Shown in pieces: positions 46,958 through 59,562 of a stretch of DNA of 64,000 nucleotides (its first letter is position 1; each line of letters opens with the position of its first letter). The stretch comes from Sporodiniella umbellata (lineage: Eukaryota > Mucoromycota > Mucoromycetes > Mucorales > Rhizopodaceae), in NCBI GenBank assembly GCA_025677835.1, contig JAIXMR010000038.1, forward strand, positions 1 to 64,000, given 5' to 3'. The notes under the pieces were generated by a model. That model searched no databases, was not told the DNA's origin, and saw nothing but the letters and a program-made list of their open reading frames with translations. Position numbers and translations under genes: made by a program.

Positions 46958-46989
<32 letters not shown>

Positions 46990-49900
46990 CAATAGAGTTT
47001 TGCTCTGTATTTATTGGCGGTATCAAAGAAAAAAGAGCGGATCAAAAATCATCGAAAATGAAGAGGTTTGTTTGTTTGAGTGTATAAAGTGTATTCAAGC
47101 TTTAATAAAGACAACAGTAAGTCTATATATATAAACATTTTTGTGTGTATATGTGTACTTATTGTTTACTATCATTTCCAACTCTTTTTTGCAGTCTGGA
47201 TTCAATCAAATACTGGATCGACCAACAGTTGTTCACCAGCTATTTACTTGCTTGTTTTTATGCTCTGCTTCAGTTTCTGTAAACCCTCAATCTAGCACTT
47301 CATTGTTCAAAAGATCCCCATCGCTCAGCTCTTTAGGTTCACAGCTGATACCTTCATTTAACGGTACATCTAGTTTGTCTCGAGCTTCAGTGGTTTCTGG
47401 GCCAGATAAAGAAAGCTGCTATTTGCCATCGTTTACTTTTAAAACTATGATGTTAATTTTTAAAGTGATTTCTTCGATTTGCACAAAATCTCCTAGTGGA
47501 CATGAAGTGGTAATGCTTGTTCTGTCGGAGGTTAAAGGCGAAAAGTACAGATTCGAGAAGCTAATTCAAAGTTTACAAGAAATCAAAAATCCTGAAGGAA
47601 AGAAAAAACAAAACGAAAGACGAGCTAACAAATCTTCAGTAATACTGGAAGAAAAGTATAATACGCTATCATCTAGTTGTATTGCATCTGCTTTGGATTT
47701 CCTTTGCGTCATTGTTCAGGCGCCAGAGTCTGCCGAAAAAAGAAATATTCTTCGCGAAGAGCTAAGCCGAAGAGGTCTTGAAAGCTATATGAAGAAACTA
47801 ATGGAGCAAAAGGAGTTTTTGTCGGGAGGTTTGGGTGACAAAATAGAATCTTATCTCAAGGAGGCAAAGTTGGACAAAGATTGTGTACTCCAGTTAGAAA
47901 ACGAAAAAAGACAAAGCTTGATACAGCTGTAAGTAATTTTACATCGTTTTGATTCAGAAAGTTGTCTAATCCTACCAATATACCACCTGTGTTATTAGAC
48001 AACCGCAAGATATGGTAGCTTCGGTTTTAAAAAGTTTTCAATCGCAGCCTGAGCTTTACTATCTTGTTATAGATAGCATTGCCGAGTTGGCAACAGTTGG
48101 GAGAAACCAAGTATCAACTAACAAGCAGTTTGTTCAAGATGTTTGGAGCGTTATAAATATACTTGCTAAGAGATTAAAGTCAACAACTACAAATGGTAAC
48201 AAAAAAACAAAAAAACGAGAAGCTGACTCAAACAATCGCTTTTTAGACGAAATACATTTAGCTCTTCAGCAATTTATACCTTCTATCGAGCCTGTTATTG
48301 GGAAGTTATCTTTATTAGAGATTGAAAGTTTTGGAGCAGTCAGATCTTCGTTAGACACCATTGTATTACCAAGCAAATCAGTTCTAATAAATAAGCCAAA
48401 AGATAGCTTAGAGGATGTTGAAGGTCTTCGAAACATGGTAGAGGAACTAAAAGAAAATGTACATCATTTCCAAGAAATTGCCACGAAAATTCGCAGAGAA
48501 AAAAACGAACTACTAATGAAGTACTCCAAAGCAGCTGCAGACATAAAAGAGAGAGATGACCGTATCAGTACCATTAAAAAAGAAAAAGATGAAATCAGTA
48601 AAAAATATGAAGAGTCTTTAAATATCACTCTAAATCAGTCCTCAGTAATCCCAAGAACTATTACGCCCAAAAACACACGTGCTTCAGTTGCACTCGTACC
48701 CTCGGATTTAACTCCTCCTCCTCCTCCTCCTCCTCCTCCACCACCTTTGCCTATGCTTTTACCCAAACTACCGTCCGAGCTCCAAGACCCAAGTAACCAT
48801 AGTGTTTTACCAAGTGGCGGTTCTTCTTCAAGAAGAACTATAAACAGCGCGGCTAGAAATTCCTCACATAGGTCATCCACTTTTTTGCATCCTTTGGCTC
48901 TCAACCTTTACTTTCCAAATTTGAAGTCTCTCCACGAAAATTCTACATCTGTCAACATTTCTTCGGTTTCTAATATTCCAACTGCAGAAGTAAGTTTGAA
49001 TAACATCGTACATAAATCAAAGTAAACTAAAGTATATCAAGCCTCTTGTACCAATGAAACAATTCTTCTGGTCCAAGATCACTATTGATAGAATAAACAG
49101 TACCGTTTGGAAAGAAATTTCACAGCCTCTCCTCAACGAATGGAATAGCTCTGATACAAGTAGCGATGAATCAGAACAAGAAGATAATGGAGAGGAATCG
49201 CTAAAAATTGACACAAATGAGCTCGATAAACTATTTAGAAAACGTAACAGTATATGCACTAATAAGAGTCATAAACAGCTCATAAGAAAGCACAACTTAA
49301 TTACATTGCTCGAGTTTAATCGCGCTAACAACATAGCTATCATGCTTGCTAAAATTAAACTCTCTTATCCCGAAATTCGAGACTCTATATGGAATATTGA
49401 TGATAATAAGCTTACAGTTGATAATTTGATAGCTATTAGACAGTATATACCCAGTAAAGAAGAGATAGAAATAGTAAAGGAGTATCAAGGGGACGTCAAT
49501 ATGCTAGGAAATGCAGAAAGATATTTTATAGCAGTAAATTTGTTATCCACTCAATTCTCTTATTTATATTGCTAGATTATGTATATTCCTCGTTTAGCAG
49601 ACCGTCTCAACTGTATGATTTTTAGACGTCGGTTCAACCAGGAGCTGAAAGAAATTATCCCGGAGCTAGACACTATACAAATGGCTATTAATGAGTTGAA
49701 AGAAAGCGCAAGATTTAAACGTGTGCTTAAAGTAAAGAAAGATAGCAAGGCAAGGAGAGTTATAGATAATCTTACCATAATTTATAGACAGTTCTTGCTA
49801 TTGGAAACTATCTAAATGAAAAAACAATAAGAGGGAATGCTCTAGGGTTTCGTCTTGATGCCCTACTTAAGGTATTTTAAAAACTAGAAAACTCGTTTTC

Positions 49901-50612
49901 ACTAAAAAAAACCTCCAATTTGCTTTGAAAAGATGAGAGATACTAAAGCTGAAGGAGAAGGTGTCAATAATGTTCCAACATTGTTGCATTACCTAGTTTA
50001 TTTATTGACAAAGTCTGGAAATGATGTTGTCAATTTTAAACAGGATATTTCGCATTTGCATGCCGCGTCTAGACGTAAATCAGTTAACAAAGCCCTAAAG
50101 ATATTTTTAATGACTTCTTTTTTTAGTATCGGCGCCAGCTTTATTTATATTGGTAAATTCCTTTAGCAATAGCCTACAGCAAATCAAAGAGGAACTTAGC
50201 CTTAGCCGAAGAAGAACATCAGATCTTCAGATCGACCGGTTTGTAGAGTCAATGGAAGTACGTTATTTATATACTTTTTTGTTATTTTCAAAGTGTTTAT
50301 TTTTTTCGAAAGGAGTTCATACTGGAGGCAGAGCCTGTTATAGATGACTTGAAGTCTATGGCCAAAAGTTTGGAAGACAAACTGAAAGAACTGATACTTT
50401 ATTATGGAGAGGACCCTACGGTCATTAAATCGGAGGAGTTTTTCAATATTATTTCTTCTTTTTTAGTATCTTTTGAGGTAAACACAGATACCGTAAGAAT
50501 GTAGTTTATTAACAGTTCTTTACAGAAAGCACAAACAGAAATATACCAAGCTCGCGAACGGGCATTGAGAAGACAAAAGCAAATTGGGATTCAGCAGAAA
50601 GTAGCTGCTTAA
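45206..50612 (+). CDS. Diaphanous-type formin (GBD/FH3-FH1-FH2)
   Basis: Nucleates and elongates actin cables for polar growth and cytokinesis; normally activated by Rho GTPases. Thirteen exons: 45206-45793, 45861-46726, 46796-46954, 46996-47065, 47195-47928, 47999-48989, 49033-49533, 49576-49731, 49788-49871, 49933-50074, 50127-50257, 50313-50477 and 50526-50612. All phases agree and give about 1557 residues. After a disordered Ser/Lys N-terminus the GTPase-binding region begins FEVFLNELHMKESQKEKLRQLP, followed by the FH3 armadillo region. A coiled coil precedes FH1, a run of 12 prolines near 48715-48753 followed by LPMLLPKLP. FH2 starts KPLVPMKQFFWSKI and contains LAIGNYLNEKTIRGNALGFRLDALLK and TLLHYLVYLL. 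The C-terminus is basic (RERALRRQKQ), as in a DAD tail. Fungal formins of this layout correspond to Bni1/SepA. Confidence 0.95.
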
Positions 50613-50773
50613 ACTAACTGCATATGACAGCATAAAAGAAACTAAAAGTTCTTCACTTTTTGGCAGCCTTGATGGCATAATAATTTTAAATTAAAAAAAC
50701 AATTGTAGCTTTTATGCAATTGACAAAATTAATTCATTCAGACTTCCATTTGCTTTTTTTTTTATTAATGAAG

Positions 50774-51453
50774 TTAATCTTTAAAGTTTAAACTGATGCT
50801 GTTTGCACAGTGTCTTTCGTCAGTAGGGGTGTTGAAACCTTCTCCCTTAAACACGTGGCCAATATGACCATCACATTTAGCGCAACATATTTCTGTACGT
50901 GTCATTCCTAGAGTCTTGTCTTCATATCGAACAATTGCACCTATATCGAATATTAACTAACCTTTCGCTGTTGCTACAGCTCAAAAAAATTTACCTGGAA
51001 TAGCATCAAAAACTAGGTAGAAATAAGTTAAATGGATTTTTTCTTCAGTATAAATGTTTTATTACATGCTGGCCATCCGCAGCCACTATCGAACTTGGTG
51101 TCTGACTTGTAAAGAGGTGAGCCACACCCGGCACACTCATATACACCTAACATTTTGTTTTTCTAGTCTTGCTCTTTAAAAGAAAATAAAAAACAAACCC
51201 TTTTTGTCAAAAGAAACATACTTTCCGACACCGGCTGGCTCAGTCCCTACCAAATGTCAGATCCTCTTTCACATCCAATGTCTAATGAACAATGACCTTT
51301 TTCGCGAAGTACTCGAAACTGCTCGGGAGAAAGAGTGGCTCTCCAGTTATCCTCCTTTTTAAAAAAATTGCACATGTTTCTTGTTATAGATATTGATTTG
51401 AAGTTTTTAGGGATTGTCTTCGTAAAAGAAAGACGAGCTAATGTTTGAAGCAT
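50774..51453 (-). CDS. Methionine-R-sulfoxide reductase B, probably mitochondrial
   Basis: Reduces the R-epimer of methionine sulfoxide with thioredoxin. Five minus exons: 51453-51297, 51246-51199, 51146-51066, 51012-50995 (only 18 nt) and 50940-50774, all in phase, giving 156 residues. The N-terminus [20 protein letters not shown] is basic and amphipathic, like a mitochondrial presequence. The core reads [23 protein letters not shown], then [15 protein letters not shown] (first zinc CxxC), [31 protein letters not shown] (second CxxC) and the catalytic RHCANS (Cys in place of Sec). The 18-nt microexon supplies FFDAIP-type residues of the active-site wall. Convergent with the formin, 161 nt apart. 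Confidence 0.95.
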
Positions 51454-54068
51454 ATATAAGAAATGGCATAAAGTGACATTTTCACTTTTTTTAAATAGGT
51501 ATTTCAACTACCGCGAGTAGAAGTCATACAGATCTTATATTGCTACATAAAAAGAGATCACTAGATAGAAAATCCTTCCATTGCTTCACTTATAATAAAA
51601 TCGTAAACTCACTATCAATCCATTTTTTAGAGAATTTTGTTACAAATACAAGTGATTTCATGATAATACATGTATACATACGTTTATATTGTAAGAGTTA
51701 TTGCTGTTTGGATCTGATACATACTTCCTAAAACTTTTAGTGTTTTATTTCTCTATAAAATTATAATAGTGAAAAAACTCAACTAGCTTTTCATCAAAAA
51801 ATTATGGAACTAAGTGCATCTGTTAGTTTCAGGTTAGCTCAAATATCCAGAGACTTACATACAAAACGTTAGGCTACTAAATATAACTATTGGAGCTGAA
51901 AGCGGAGATAGAATACTAAGAATCTTGAAAGGTTTCCATTACTGCGTAATTTTGAATGACTTAATGAAAAATAAATCATGTTGTGTTGCATTTTTTCGAG
52001 GCAATGCCGATTTATATGTCCGGCTGAATATCTACAAACATCACTTACAGGTTATGCGTGATACGCAATTTCATCAATATGTGCCTATTGAAATTTTTTT
52101 TTTATTCTGAACCCAATGGGTAGCATATCAAACAAACTTTCAGCATTTTATTTTAACCAAGTATTGCTAAAAATGTTCTTTCTATATATATCTTTAGAGT
52201 ACATGTATACACGGAAACCCTATGAGGCGTTTAATTAAAATCCTGAGAAAAACCTCTACGGAGAGTGTTTTATGCAGGTAACAATAGCGTAAAAAGTGAT
52301 TCGAACCAAGAAAAGAGGGGAAACAATGAACAAAGGAGAACGTCAAAAAAAAAGTACAAAGTCTGTATATTTTTTGTCCGAAATAGGGGGTCTGTGGTTT
52401 AACAAATCGATAGTAAACGCATAGATATAAATGGCTACCTCAATAAAGGAAGAAAAAAAGTCCGAGTTTTGTATTCATAGTCAGAACGCAATAAGCTTTG
52501 AGCAAAGGAGAGTTTAAGTCCCAATTACTGTCAAATGTGAGATTGAGATACCAGAGTGTGGGTTTTTGAGCATAAATATAGGCCTTTTGAGGATATTTAT
52601 AGTAGCATCTGCAAATCAAAAAGGTTCTCCCTTATTGCATTTTTTTTTGTCATTAGCAAAAAGACTCAATCGACATCATTTTTGATGCGAAGGTAAGCTA
52701 TAACCACAAACATGCACTACTGTGTATAAGCAAATACCAAGAAACCGATAATAAAAACTTGTAACAGTTAATTACAAGCATTATCATGGTGCACTGTTAA
52801 CTCCCTTAATGGAAAGCAGCATTTTTATTTTTTTGTTTGTTTAGGAGCAAAAATAAAACGGCATTGGTGCAGTTTTTTTAACTGCAGTTTTTTGGAGTGC
52901 AACTAAAAGAGTTTTTGTTAAGAGAAAATACTAAGGAATCCTCCTAATAGAGGGATATATTATAAATGCATGTTTTTGTATGTGAGTCGACAGTAACAGT
53001 CCTGATTTAGATCGTTAATTATATAAGGTTGCGAACAAACAATGAAAAAAAAAAACTGTTTTCAAAATTATTGAGTATTTAGAGTGTGTCTGCAAAAAAA
53101 AAAAAAAAAAAAAAAAAAACCTGCTTGTAGATTGTAAAAAGTAGGTATTTCTGACAAAAACAAGATGGCTAAAAGACTATACCAAAGCGAGTTATAAAAT
53201 TATTCCATTAACAGCTTCATAGTGCTACACGTTATGAATCATAGAAGAATAGTTCCCTGAACCTCTTGCTCCTCCCTTGACCGGAAAGCGCTCCGTGATT
53301 GTTCATTTTAAAGTTTGACATAATTTTAAGGAATTTCAGTGAAGAAAAGGGTGCGCTAAGGAACTGTCTACTTAAAATAAAAAAGGGTTCTTTTTCAAGT
53401 TTGTTTGGGTTTCTGAAACGCACTCCGCTAAAAAAAATAAGAATTGTAATGTTCTATACTCATGCCTGTTGTTAATTTAAGCTTCCTACTTTTTTTTTTG
53501 TAAGAATCTGGAGTAGTTATTTGTTTTTGTTCACCATAATTTTGTTTGTATTTACGTTTCATCGCGGCTTTAAAATGTATAATGATTTGTTTATACTGCC
53601 TTGACTTTTTAAAAGCAAAGTAGTGTACTGTTATTTAAGGGGTTTGAATGGCGGGTGTATCACTCGCTAGCAGAAGATCTCAAACAAAACAAAAATATAT
53701 CAAGAAATTTTTTTTTTCGTATTCAGAAAGGCTGTAAGTTGATGTATCTACATAACAACCTTGCTTCCCACATCTCACCCATTTTTTAATAACTTAAACG
53801 CCAGTTTACAGGATTCCACTATATCCCCATTTTTGGTCACTAAAAAAGTAATTGGGTCTTTCTTTACACGTGTTTAAAATTATCTAAGGGTGTGTCAAAG
53901 CTCCGAGTGTATAAGTATTTCTCTATAGACAACGCGCCATTCTCCCTCCTCCAAATAAAGTATAAATATTTATGTGTTTTAGCTTAGTTTTTTATCTCAT
54001 TATTAAATTAATTTCCGTCGAACAAAAACTTAAACTTACGATTTTCACTATATACTATTTGAATTTAA
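51454..54068. other. 2.6-kb AT-rich spacer
   Basis: No recognisable gene. A short ATG frame on minus near 53310-53232 (MSNFKMNNHGALSGQGRSKR) is too short to call. A poly-A tract lies at 53092-53119. A sequence like a tRNA B box (GATTCGAACC near 52300) has no cloverleaf around it. Confidence 0.55.
53961..53970 (+). promoter_or_regulatory. TATA-like element upstream of the forkhead gene
   Basis: TATAAATATT about 100 nt before the ATG at 54069, after a pyrimidine-rich segment (CTCCCTCCTCC). Plausible TATA position, weak evidence in AT-rich DNA. Confidence 0.3.
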
Positions 54069-54791
54069 ATGAAAGACAGATCAGTTTGCACAAAAGCTCG
54101 AGCCAGTTGCGTTCGTTTCAAGTACCATTTTTCTGAAAAGAAACCTTCAATGCAAGTTAAGCTTTGGTGGGCCCCAGTGCTCCCAACAGATAAACCACCC
54201 TATGATTATGCTACTTTGATCGCCTATGCTATTTTGACAAGCAAGAATAGATGTTCGACTTTGAATGATATACATAGATCTATATCTAACAAATACCCAT
54301 ACTTTGACTTGAAGGTGAAGAACTGGAAGGTAAACATTTGATCAAATCCAGTGCCTTTTTTAACTCTAAAACAGAAAAGTGTCAGACAAACGATATCTAG
54401 AAGTACCAAATGGTTTATAAGGGTGGATTCATCTGCCTATGGTGGTTTTTGGAGAATTGAACCAGAAAAAGAAAGTTTCTTTGTTGAGCTACTGACTAAC
54501 AGTGAAGCAAAAAAGTCCACTTTACAAGAAAAAAATATAGTCAAAGCTCTACCAGCAAAAATCAAGAGCCATAAAAATACTTTTTGTGGTTTAGGACTGG
54601 CAAAGGACTTGCCAAGCTCTTCTTATATAGAAAAGCCTATAAATCAAAGATGGTTAGAGAATGCAGTTCACGACTCAACTTTTTGGTCCAATCCGACATA
54701 CAATCAATTCGACGTTAACCTTTATCGCCAAGAGCTTTTAGATATTTGCAACGTGTATTTTTTTCTAGAAAAAAACATATGCACTTTATAG
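54069..54791 (+). CDS. Small forkhead (winged-helix) transcription factor, divergent
   Basis: Sequence-specific DNA-binding protein. Two exons, 54069-54329 and 54375-54791, joined in phase 0 in the middle of the forkhead domain, giving about 225 residues. The domain opens with DKPPYDYATLIAYAILTSKNRCSTLNDIHRSISNKYPYFDL, very close to consensus. After splicing, helix 3 reads NWKKSVRQTISRSTKWFIRV, and wing 2 reads YGGFWRIEPEKE. In canonical forkheads helix 3 is WQNSIRHNLS; here the Asn before Ser is Lys and the DNA-contacting His is Gln. The remainder is a short, unstructured Ser/Lys tail and an aromatic end. It may bind a non-standard site. The domain call is secure; the target is unknown. Confidence 0.9.
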
Positions 54792-55129
54792 CTTATGAAA
54801 TTTTCCAAGGACAATATCAGCCGTCCAAATATCCTATTACTTTATTTTTATATGTCTTTATGTTATCAAAATTCTATCTAGTATAAATGTTTATATCTTT
54901 TCTATTATATATATACATATATATATACGTTGTATTCAACTATTAAAGAATACTAAATGCTTAGCTCATACTGATTTCCGTTTGTTGGCCTGACAGAGGG
55001 GGTAGCATACTAGAGTGTAAAAGCTTTTTAAGCGCTAAATGTCTCTGGCAATTAAACAAGTGATTTTGTTTCAAAATTCGTACTTCTCAATCAAGTTTTT
55101 TATTGTTAAAGGAATCAGTACTATAGCTT
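54792..55129. other. Convergent spacer with alternating AT tract
   Basis: Between the forkhead gene and the mannosyltransferase 3' end. Contains TATATATACATATATATATACG (54905-54930 region) and likely both polyadenylation regions. No gene. Confidence 0.55.
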
Positions 55130-56406
55130 TTATTTACTTCTTTCGGTGATTAAGAAGTCTGTGCTTTTTTTGCCAACTACTTGCAAAAATTTTGGTGTGC
55201 AAGTCCAGCCAGTTTGCTCTAAAAAACAAGAGCGGTTATATATAAACTTCTGGTAGGATTTTATAATGAGCTTTACCATTGCTATTTATGGGATCACAGC
55301 TACACTTTTCTACAGCTAACCAAGAAGGTTCACTGGGACACTGTTTATGAGGGTTGTGGAAATAACCCATATCGTAAAAATAATGAATTTCTGACTTTTT
55401 AAGCATTAGAGCAGCTGCAATAGAATGAACGGGAGCATCGCCCCATCTCTCGTAAAAAAATCCCCCTGCTTTATCTAGATAATTAAAGTAGTCCGAATAG
55501 GCTTTCGACCTGAGCCACGATAAAGAAGCGATTTCAAAGTTGCTCCAAAAATGGCAAAGATTGTAGGTTTCTCCTTGGTCGCCACTAACCCAGCTCATCA
55601 TACTATCAGGACTATCTACTGGAATAATATGCTGAGGGTACTTTTTTATAAATTCTTTAACAGTTTTCCATAAAGTAGGAATGGTGTTTTCATATTCTGG
55701 AAGTGAGATCGCAAAACCGTATTTTAAATTCCTTTCTTTCATTACACGGAAAGGATCGTAATCGATGTCGCAATTGAACTTGACATGGGGTTCCACTCTC
55801 CTGTAAACATTTAGTTTTATGCTATTTAATTCACTTCATACCAATAGTATTCAAACTGATCTAATAGGGGATGTCTAAAAAAAAAGCCGCTTTGAAATCT
55901 ACTAGCTTGTCAGATCTAGAAATAACATAAAAAGTATCTTGCAAACAATACCTGCACATGTGCCTATACGATTCGGAATCGCCATACATTACATTTTCTT
56001 GGGCCATTTTTGCGCGACTGTTGCTTGCTTTTTGCTGGTCAATCCATTCGGGATATGACCACATTTCTTGCGGCAGCTCTCCATAGTAAGTCTTTCCAGA
56101 GGACAGGCCGGTAGTGTACTTTTTAAAGTCGCTACTAAAGGGGCCATTGTTTAAAAATACGTAAGGGTACTTAAACTTTTTGTTGAATCGGTCTTCGAGC
56201 ATTTGCATGGTATTACGTAGACTTTCTAAATCCTCGTTTTTCGCAAGTATGACAAAAGCAGCCTTTTCTTGGGATGTACTGTTTGGTCTTATATTTGAAT
56301 ACGGTGTATAGCCGTTTCGGCGTAATACAGAGTGATACAGCATGAGAAATATACAGATAGGTAAAGCTGCTAACAGTGCAACTTTTCCGTATCTTGCTGA
56401 AAACAT
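55130..56406 (-). CDS. GT15 alpha-1,2-mannosyltransferase (KRE2/KTR/MNT family)
   Basis: Golgi enzyme that adds alpha-1,2-mannose from GDP-mannose to O- and N-glycans. Four minus exons: 56406-55952, 55898-55842, 55800-55277 and 55218-55130, all in phase, giving 374 residues. An N-terminal signal anchor (VALLAALPICIFLMLYHSV) follows a short cytoplasmic tail. The catalytic domain carries [54 protein letters not shown], the metal-binding-type CDIDYDPF, NLCHFWSNFEIA, GGFFYERWGDAPVHSIAA and the terminal TGWTCTPKF. Exon 2 is only 57 nt and encodes the highly conserved GFFFRHPLL stretch. Length matches the shorter KTR members. Which linkage it makes cannot be decided. Confidence 0.95.
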
Positions 56407-57681
56407 TTTTAAATTTTGAGAAAAGGATAGAAAGACAGAAAAAGGGGCTAAGATAAGATTAATAAATAAGCGGTGTTTAAAATAGCCACCACTAGCAAAG
56501 TAACATGTTAAGCTACTACTGGTTTGCTGCTTTCTTAAAAGTATGTGTCATAAAAAAAACCTTTACATTTAAAACTTGATAATTCAAGTAAAATAAACTT
56601 GTTAAATCTTAGGTTTTGTATTAAAATAGGCTGTGCTTTTCGATTTTATTATACGAGCTCTTTTTTAGTTGCATAAGCGTTACACTCAGTTTTTTTATTC
56701 AATAGGCCAAGGCCAATTAATAGCGAGGTATTTTATTGCTTGATTTGCGAGCCTCTGTTCCTAAAATACAATACTATCATTCCATACATAAAATAAATCA
56801 ATCTGGTGTTTCGTAATTAATATATAAACGTAATCTATTTATAAGCACATCTTTGTTTTTTGAACAGCATTTATCGTTACTGTTTTACTTGGACTAGGAT
56901 ATAGATGTTATAGCTGTGCTTTAGCAAAAAAAAAAAAAAACTGAACTTCGTATACTGTAGCGCTTTCGTTGGTCTCAAAACCGTAGTAGCCTAATGCAAT
57001 CAAAAGCCCCTTAATACCTTTTCATTCAACTCTCTCCAATAGACGTCCGCTTTCTAGAAAGAGAGCTTCAAGAGTAAAATCGTCCGACAAATTTCGCTCT
57101 GAGAAACTGCTCAAGGCTTGCCGGAAAAAAATTTATAGTAAAACAAAGTTCTATCTTTAGAATTTGAAAAAGAGAAGAAACAACATTTGTTTGATATTCC
57201 TTTTCCCCAAGATTATATACATGTATATTTATTTTGTTTTCAAACAAACTTTTATGTCTTTTTTTTAAAAAAAGAAAACCCCTTTAACCACGTTATAGCA
57301 CAACAAATAATTTACAGTGCAAAGTTTTAAAGAAAATAAAGTATACAGAAAGGTTGGTATATTCGTACATTTACATTAGCGATCAGAGTTTTGTTACTTA
57401 TTAAAGTTCCAATTAACCAAACGTAAAACCATGTAGTTTTGTGTATATAAATATTCGTTTGCGATAAATACAACAACTCTGATTAATTAACAACTCTTTG
57501 ACTGTTGAGTAGTAATGTGCACTCTGTTTTTGTGGGTCACAAATATACACTATTTCTTTTCTTAGTAAGAGCAAAATTCAGTACTATTTTATTTTAGTGC
57601 AAGGAAAAAGGCAAGTGTATTTTTCGGAAGTACAAATTCTATTTTGTCAAATTAAGGAAATCAAATAAAAAGGAAAGCGTT
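56407..57681. other. AT-rich spacer, no gene seen
   Basis: About 1.3 kb between tandem minus genes. A poly-A run lies at 56926-56940. No frame longer than about 60 codons and no RNA gene recognised. Confidence 0.55.
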
Positions 57682-59337
57682 TTATTGAGATGGCTCTGGT
57701 AACTGTACGTAATAGACAAAATAGAGTAGCGAGAAACAAACAAGAATAAACAACCAACCACCCAAAATCAAATAGATAATTGTAGTAGATTCAAGCATTT
57801 GTGTCGCGTGTGTATCGCTTAAAATAGCTACTAGTATTGATGTCCATAATATGCAAGCAAATGATCCTGTTCTAAAAAAATTGATCTAACACAAAAAAAG
57901 CATGAGTGTTTAAAAACGAATTTGGTTTTACAATGGGTACTTTATCGACATAACAAGGACTTGTCTTTATATTGTAGCAAATCATAGTAAGAAGAATCGT
58001 TATAGATAGAATAGCTCTCATACGATTTACTTTAGTAGTTGATTCAACCAACAAAAAAACAATTGCTAACAAAAGGCCTATAATGGTTAAACGTAGTTCC
58101 TTACTTATAATTTACCAACCCATGTTTTTTATGAAAGCTACGCTTATGGATTTGTATGCAATTTCATTTTCTATAGGCGCTTTTTCATGACTTGTTAAGA
58201 AAATGGTGGCTATAAAGTAGGCCAGTATATACCCCAGCAGAGACAACCATAGATAAAATTGGCGATGGATGTGCGGCGCATTGCACCTTAGAGTAGTGTT
58301 AAAATCATTTGAAGATATATTAAACGATTGGCATGCTGCAGAACTGACGAAGGTGGTCTATAAAGGTATTAACTATACTGTTTTTTTTAGGACTACATTA
58401 TATAAATACATATAAATACCAATATAGGGATATACAATAAAGTTACAACAGGTATACACCATCGAACCCAACGCGTCGAGATTTTATAAGGATATTTTGA
58501 GTTAATTGCATGTATTGTACATCCCAAAAAACAGCTGCAAAGGGTGACTGTAAAAGATGTCCATAAAGAATATGTATACCAAGATGGAGTCCTCATATCT
58601 GGCATTAAACCGCCGGCGTTCAAAATAAATGTCATAGCTTGAGAGGGAGTTGGAGGACAATTTAAAGAGTTTATAAGATCTCTCAATGGAAACGTCATCA
58701 ATTGAAAAAACTCAATAACTAAAATAACCACCTGTACCCAATTTGATCCCATTGATCTATCCCAATCTGAGAAACGTGTATCATACACAGCATTTATATG
58801 CTCGTCTTGATTAAAGAGCTTGCGCCTTTGATGATAATAGCATCGCTGTCGAACAATCAGATACAAATTGATAGAAAGTACGAACACAAATAGCGAACCT
58901 TGAAGCGCTTGAGGGCTGTAAATAGTACTAATCAGAGTAATAAGGCTAATGGCACAAGTGAGAAGAAACAGAAGAGAAAGAAGGTGATAAAGCCGGTCAG
59001 TGTAGACTCGCTCATATGCGTGCGGAATAGTGTTCTTTTCTACTAATTGATTCTTTTCCCATAAAACTGTGACTAGTGTTATCAAAGGTATTTTGAAGGC
59101 CGTTTTGACTTGCATTGACATATTATCGACTAGTAAATACACTTCTTGTTGTTGACTAACTGCTTGTTCTCCTCGTTGTTCTAGGGGAACTTTATACCAC
59201 TCTGTGTACCAAAAATAGATAACAAAACATACAAAGAGTAAAATTAAAATAGTGAAAAATAAAATAATAGACGCTGTCTCATTGGCATGGTAGCTGGATT
59301 GTTGCTGATAGGAAGCGTAACCTATAGAATTGTCCAT
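57682..59337 (-). CDS. Polytopic membrane protein of unknown function
   Basis: About four minus exons, with a large first exon (59337 to about 58424), then about 58340-58125, about 58095-57957 and a last exon to 57682. The start gives MDNSIGYASYQQQ. I count at least nine hydrophobic segments, among them TASIILFFTILILLFVCFVIYFW, a pair at LLSLLFLLTCAISLITLI and LFVFVLSINLYLIV, VQVVILVIEFFQLMTFPLRD, and YLILGGWLFILVCFSLLYFV near the C-terminus. A soluble loop contains CYYHQRRKLFNQDEHINAVYDTRFSDWDRS, and a lumenal-type loop NSLNCPPTPSQ. The internal exon encodes RCNAPHIHRQFYLWLSLLGYILAYFIAT. I do not recognise a family. A channel, transporter or scramblase-like protein are all possible. Exon borders other than the first start are approximate. 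Confidence 0.7.
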
Positions 59338-59562
59338 GACTATAGTTAAAAAAGAAGGGCAAAAAATGAAGAGAAAAATAGTTAAACAGGCCAGTTTATT
59401 AGAGAATTGACCCTCATTATCGTTCCATTAAATTAAATTCTTTTTTCTTTCATCACTGTTGCATGTCCGTTTTGACACGATGAAATAAAAGTGTGACAGT
59501 GAAATCCAAGATAAAAACCAAAAAAAAAAAAAAAAAACACATTTTTTACTCTAAAACAAACA

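Noticed and set aside
52230..52320. Minus-strand tRNA suggested by GATTCGAACC (B-box complement)
   Set aside because: No pairing T stem, anticodon stem or acceptor stem can be built around it, and there is no A box at the right distance.
53232..53423. Minus-strand frame with MSNFKMNNHGALSGQGRSKR
   Set aside because: Only about 29 codons from its ATG, no neighbouring exons found; kept as a note but not supported as a gene.
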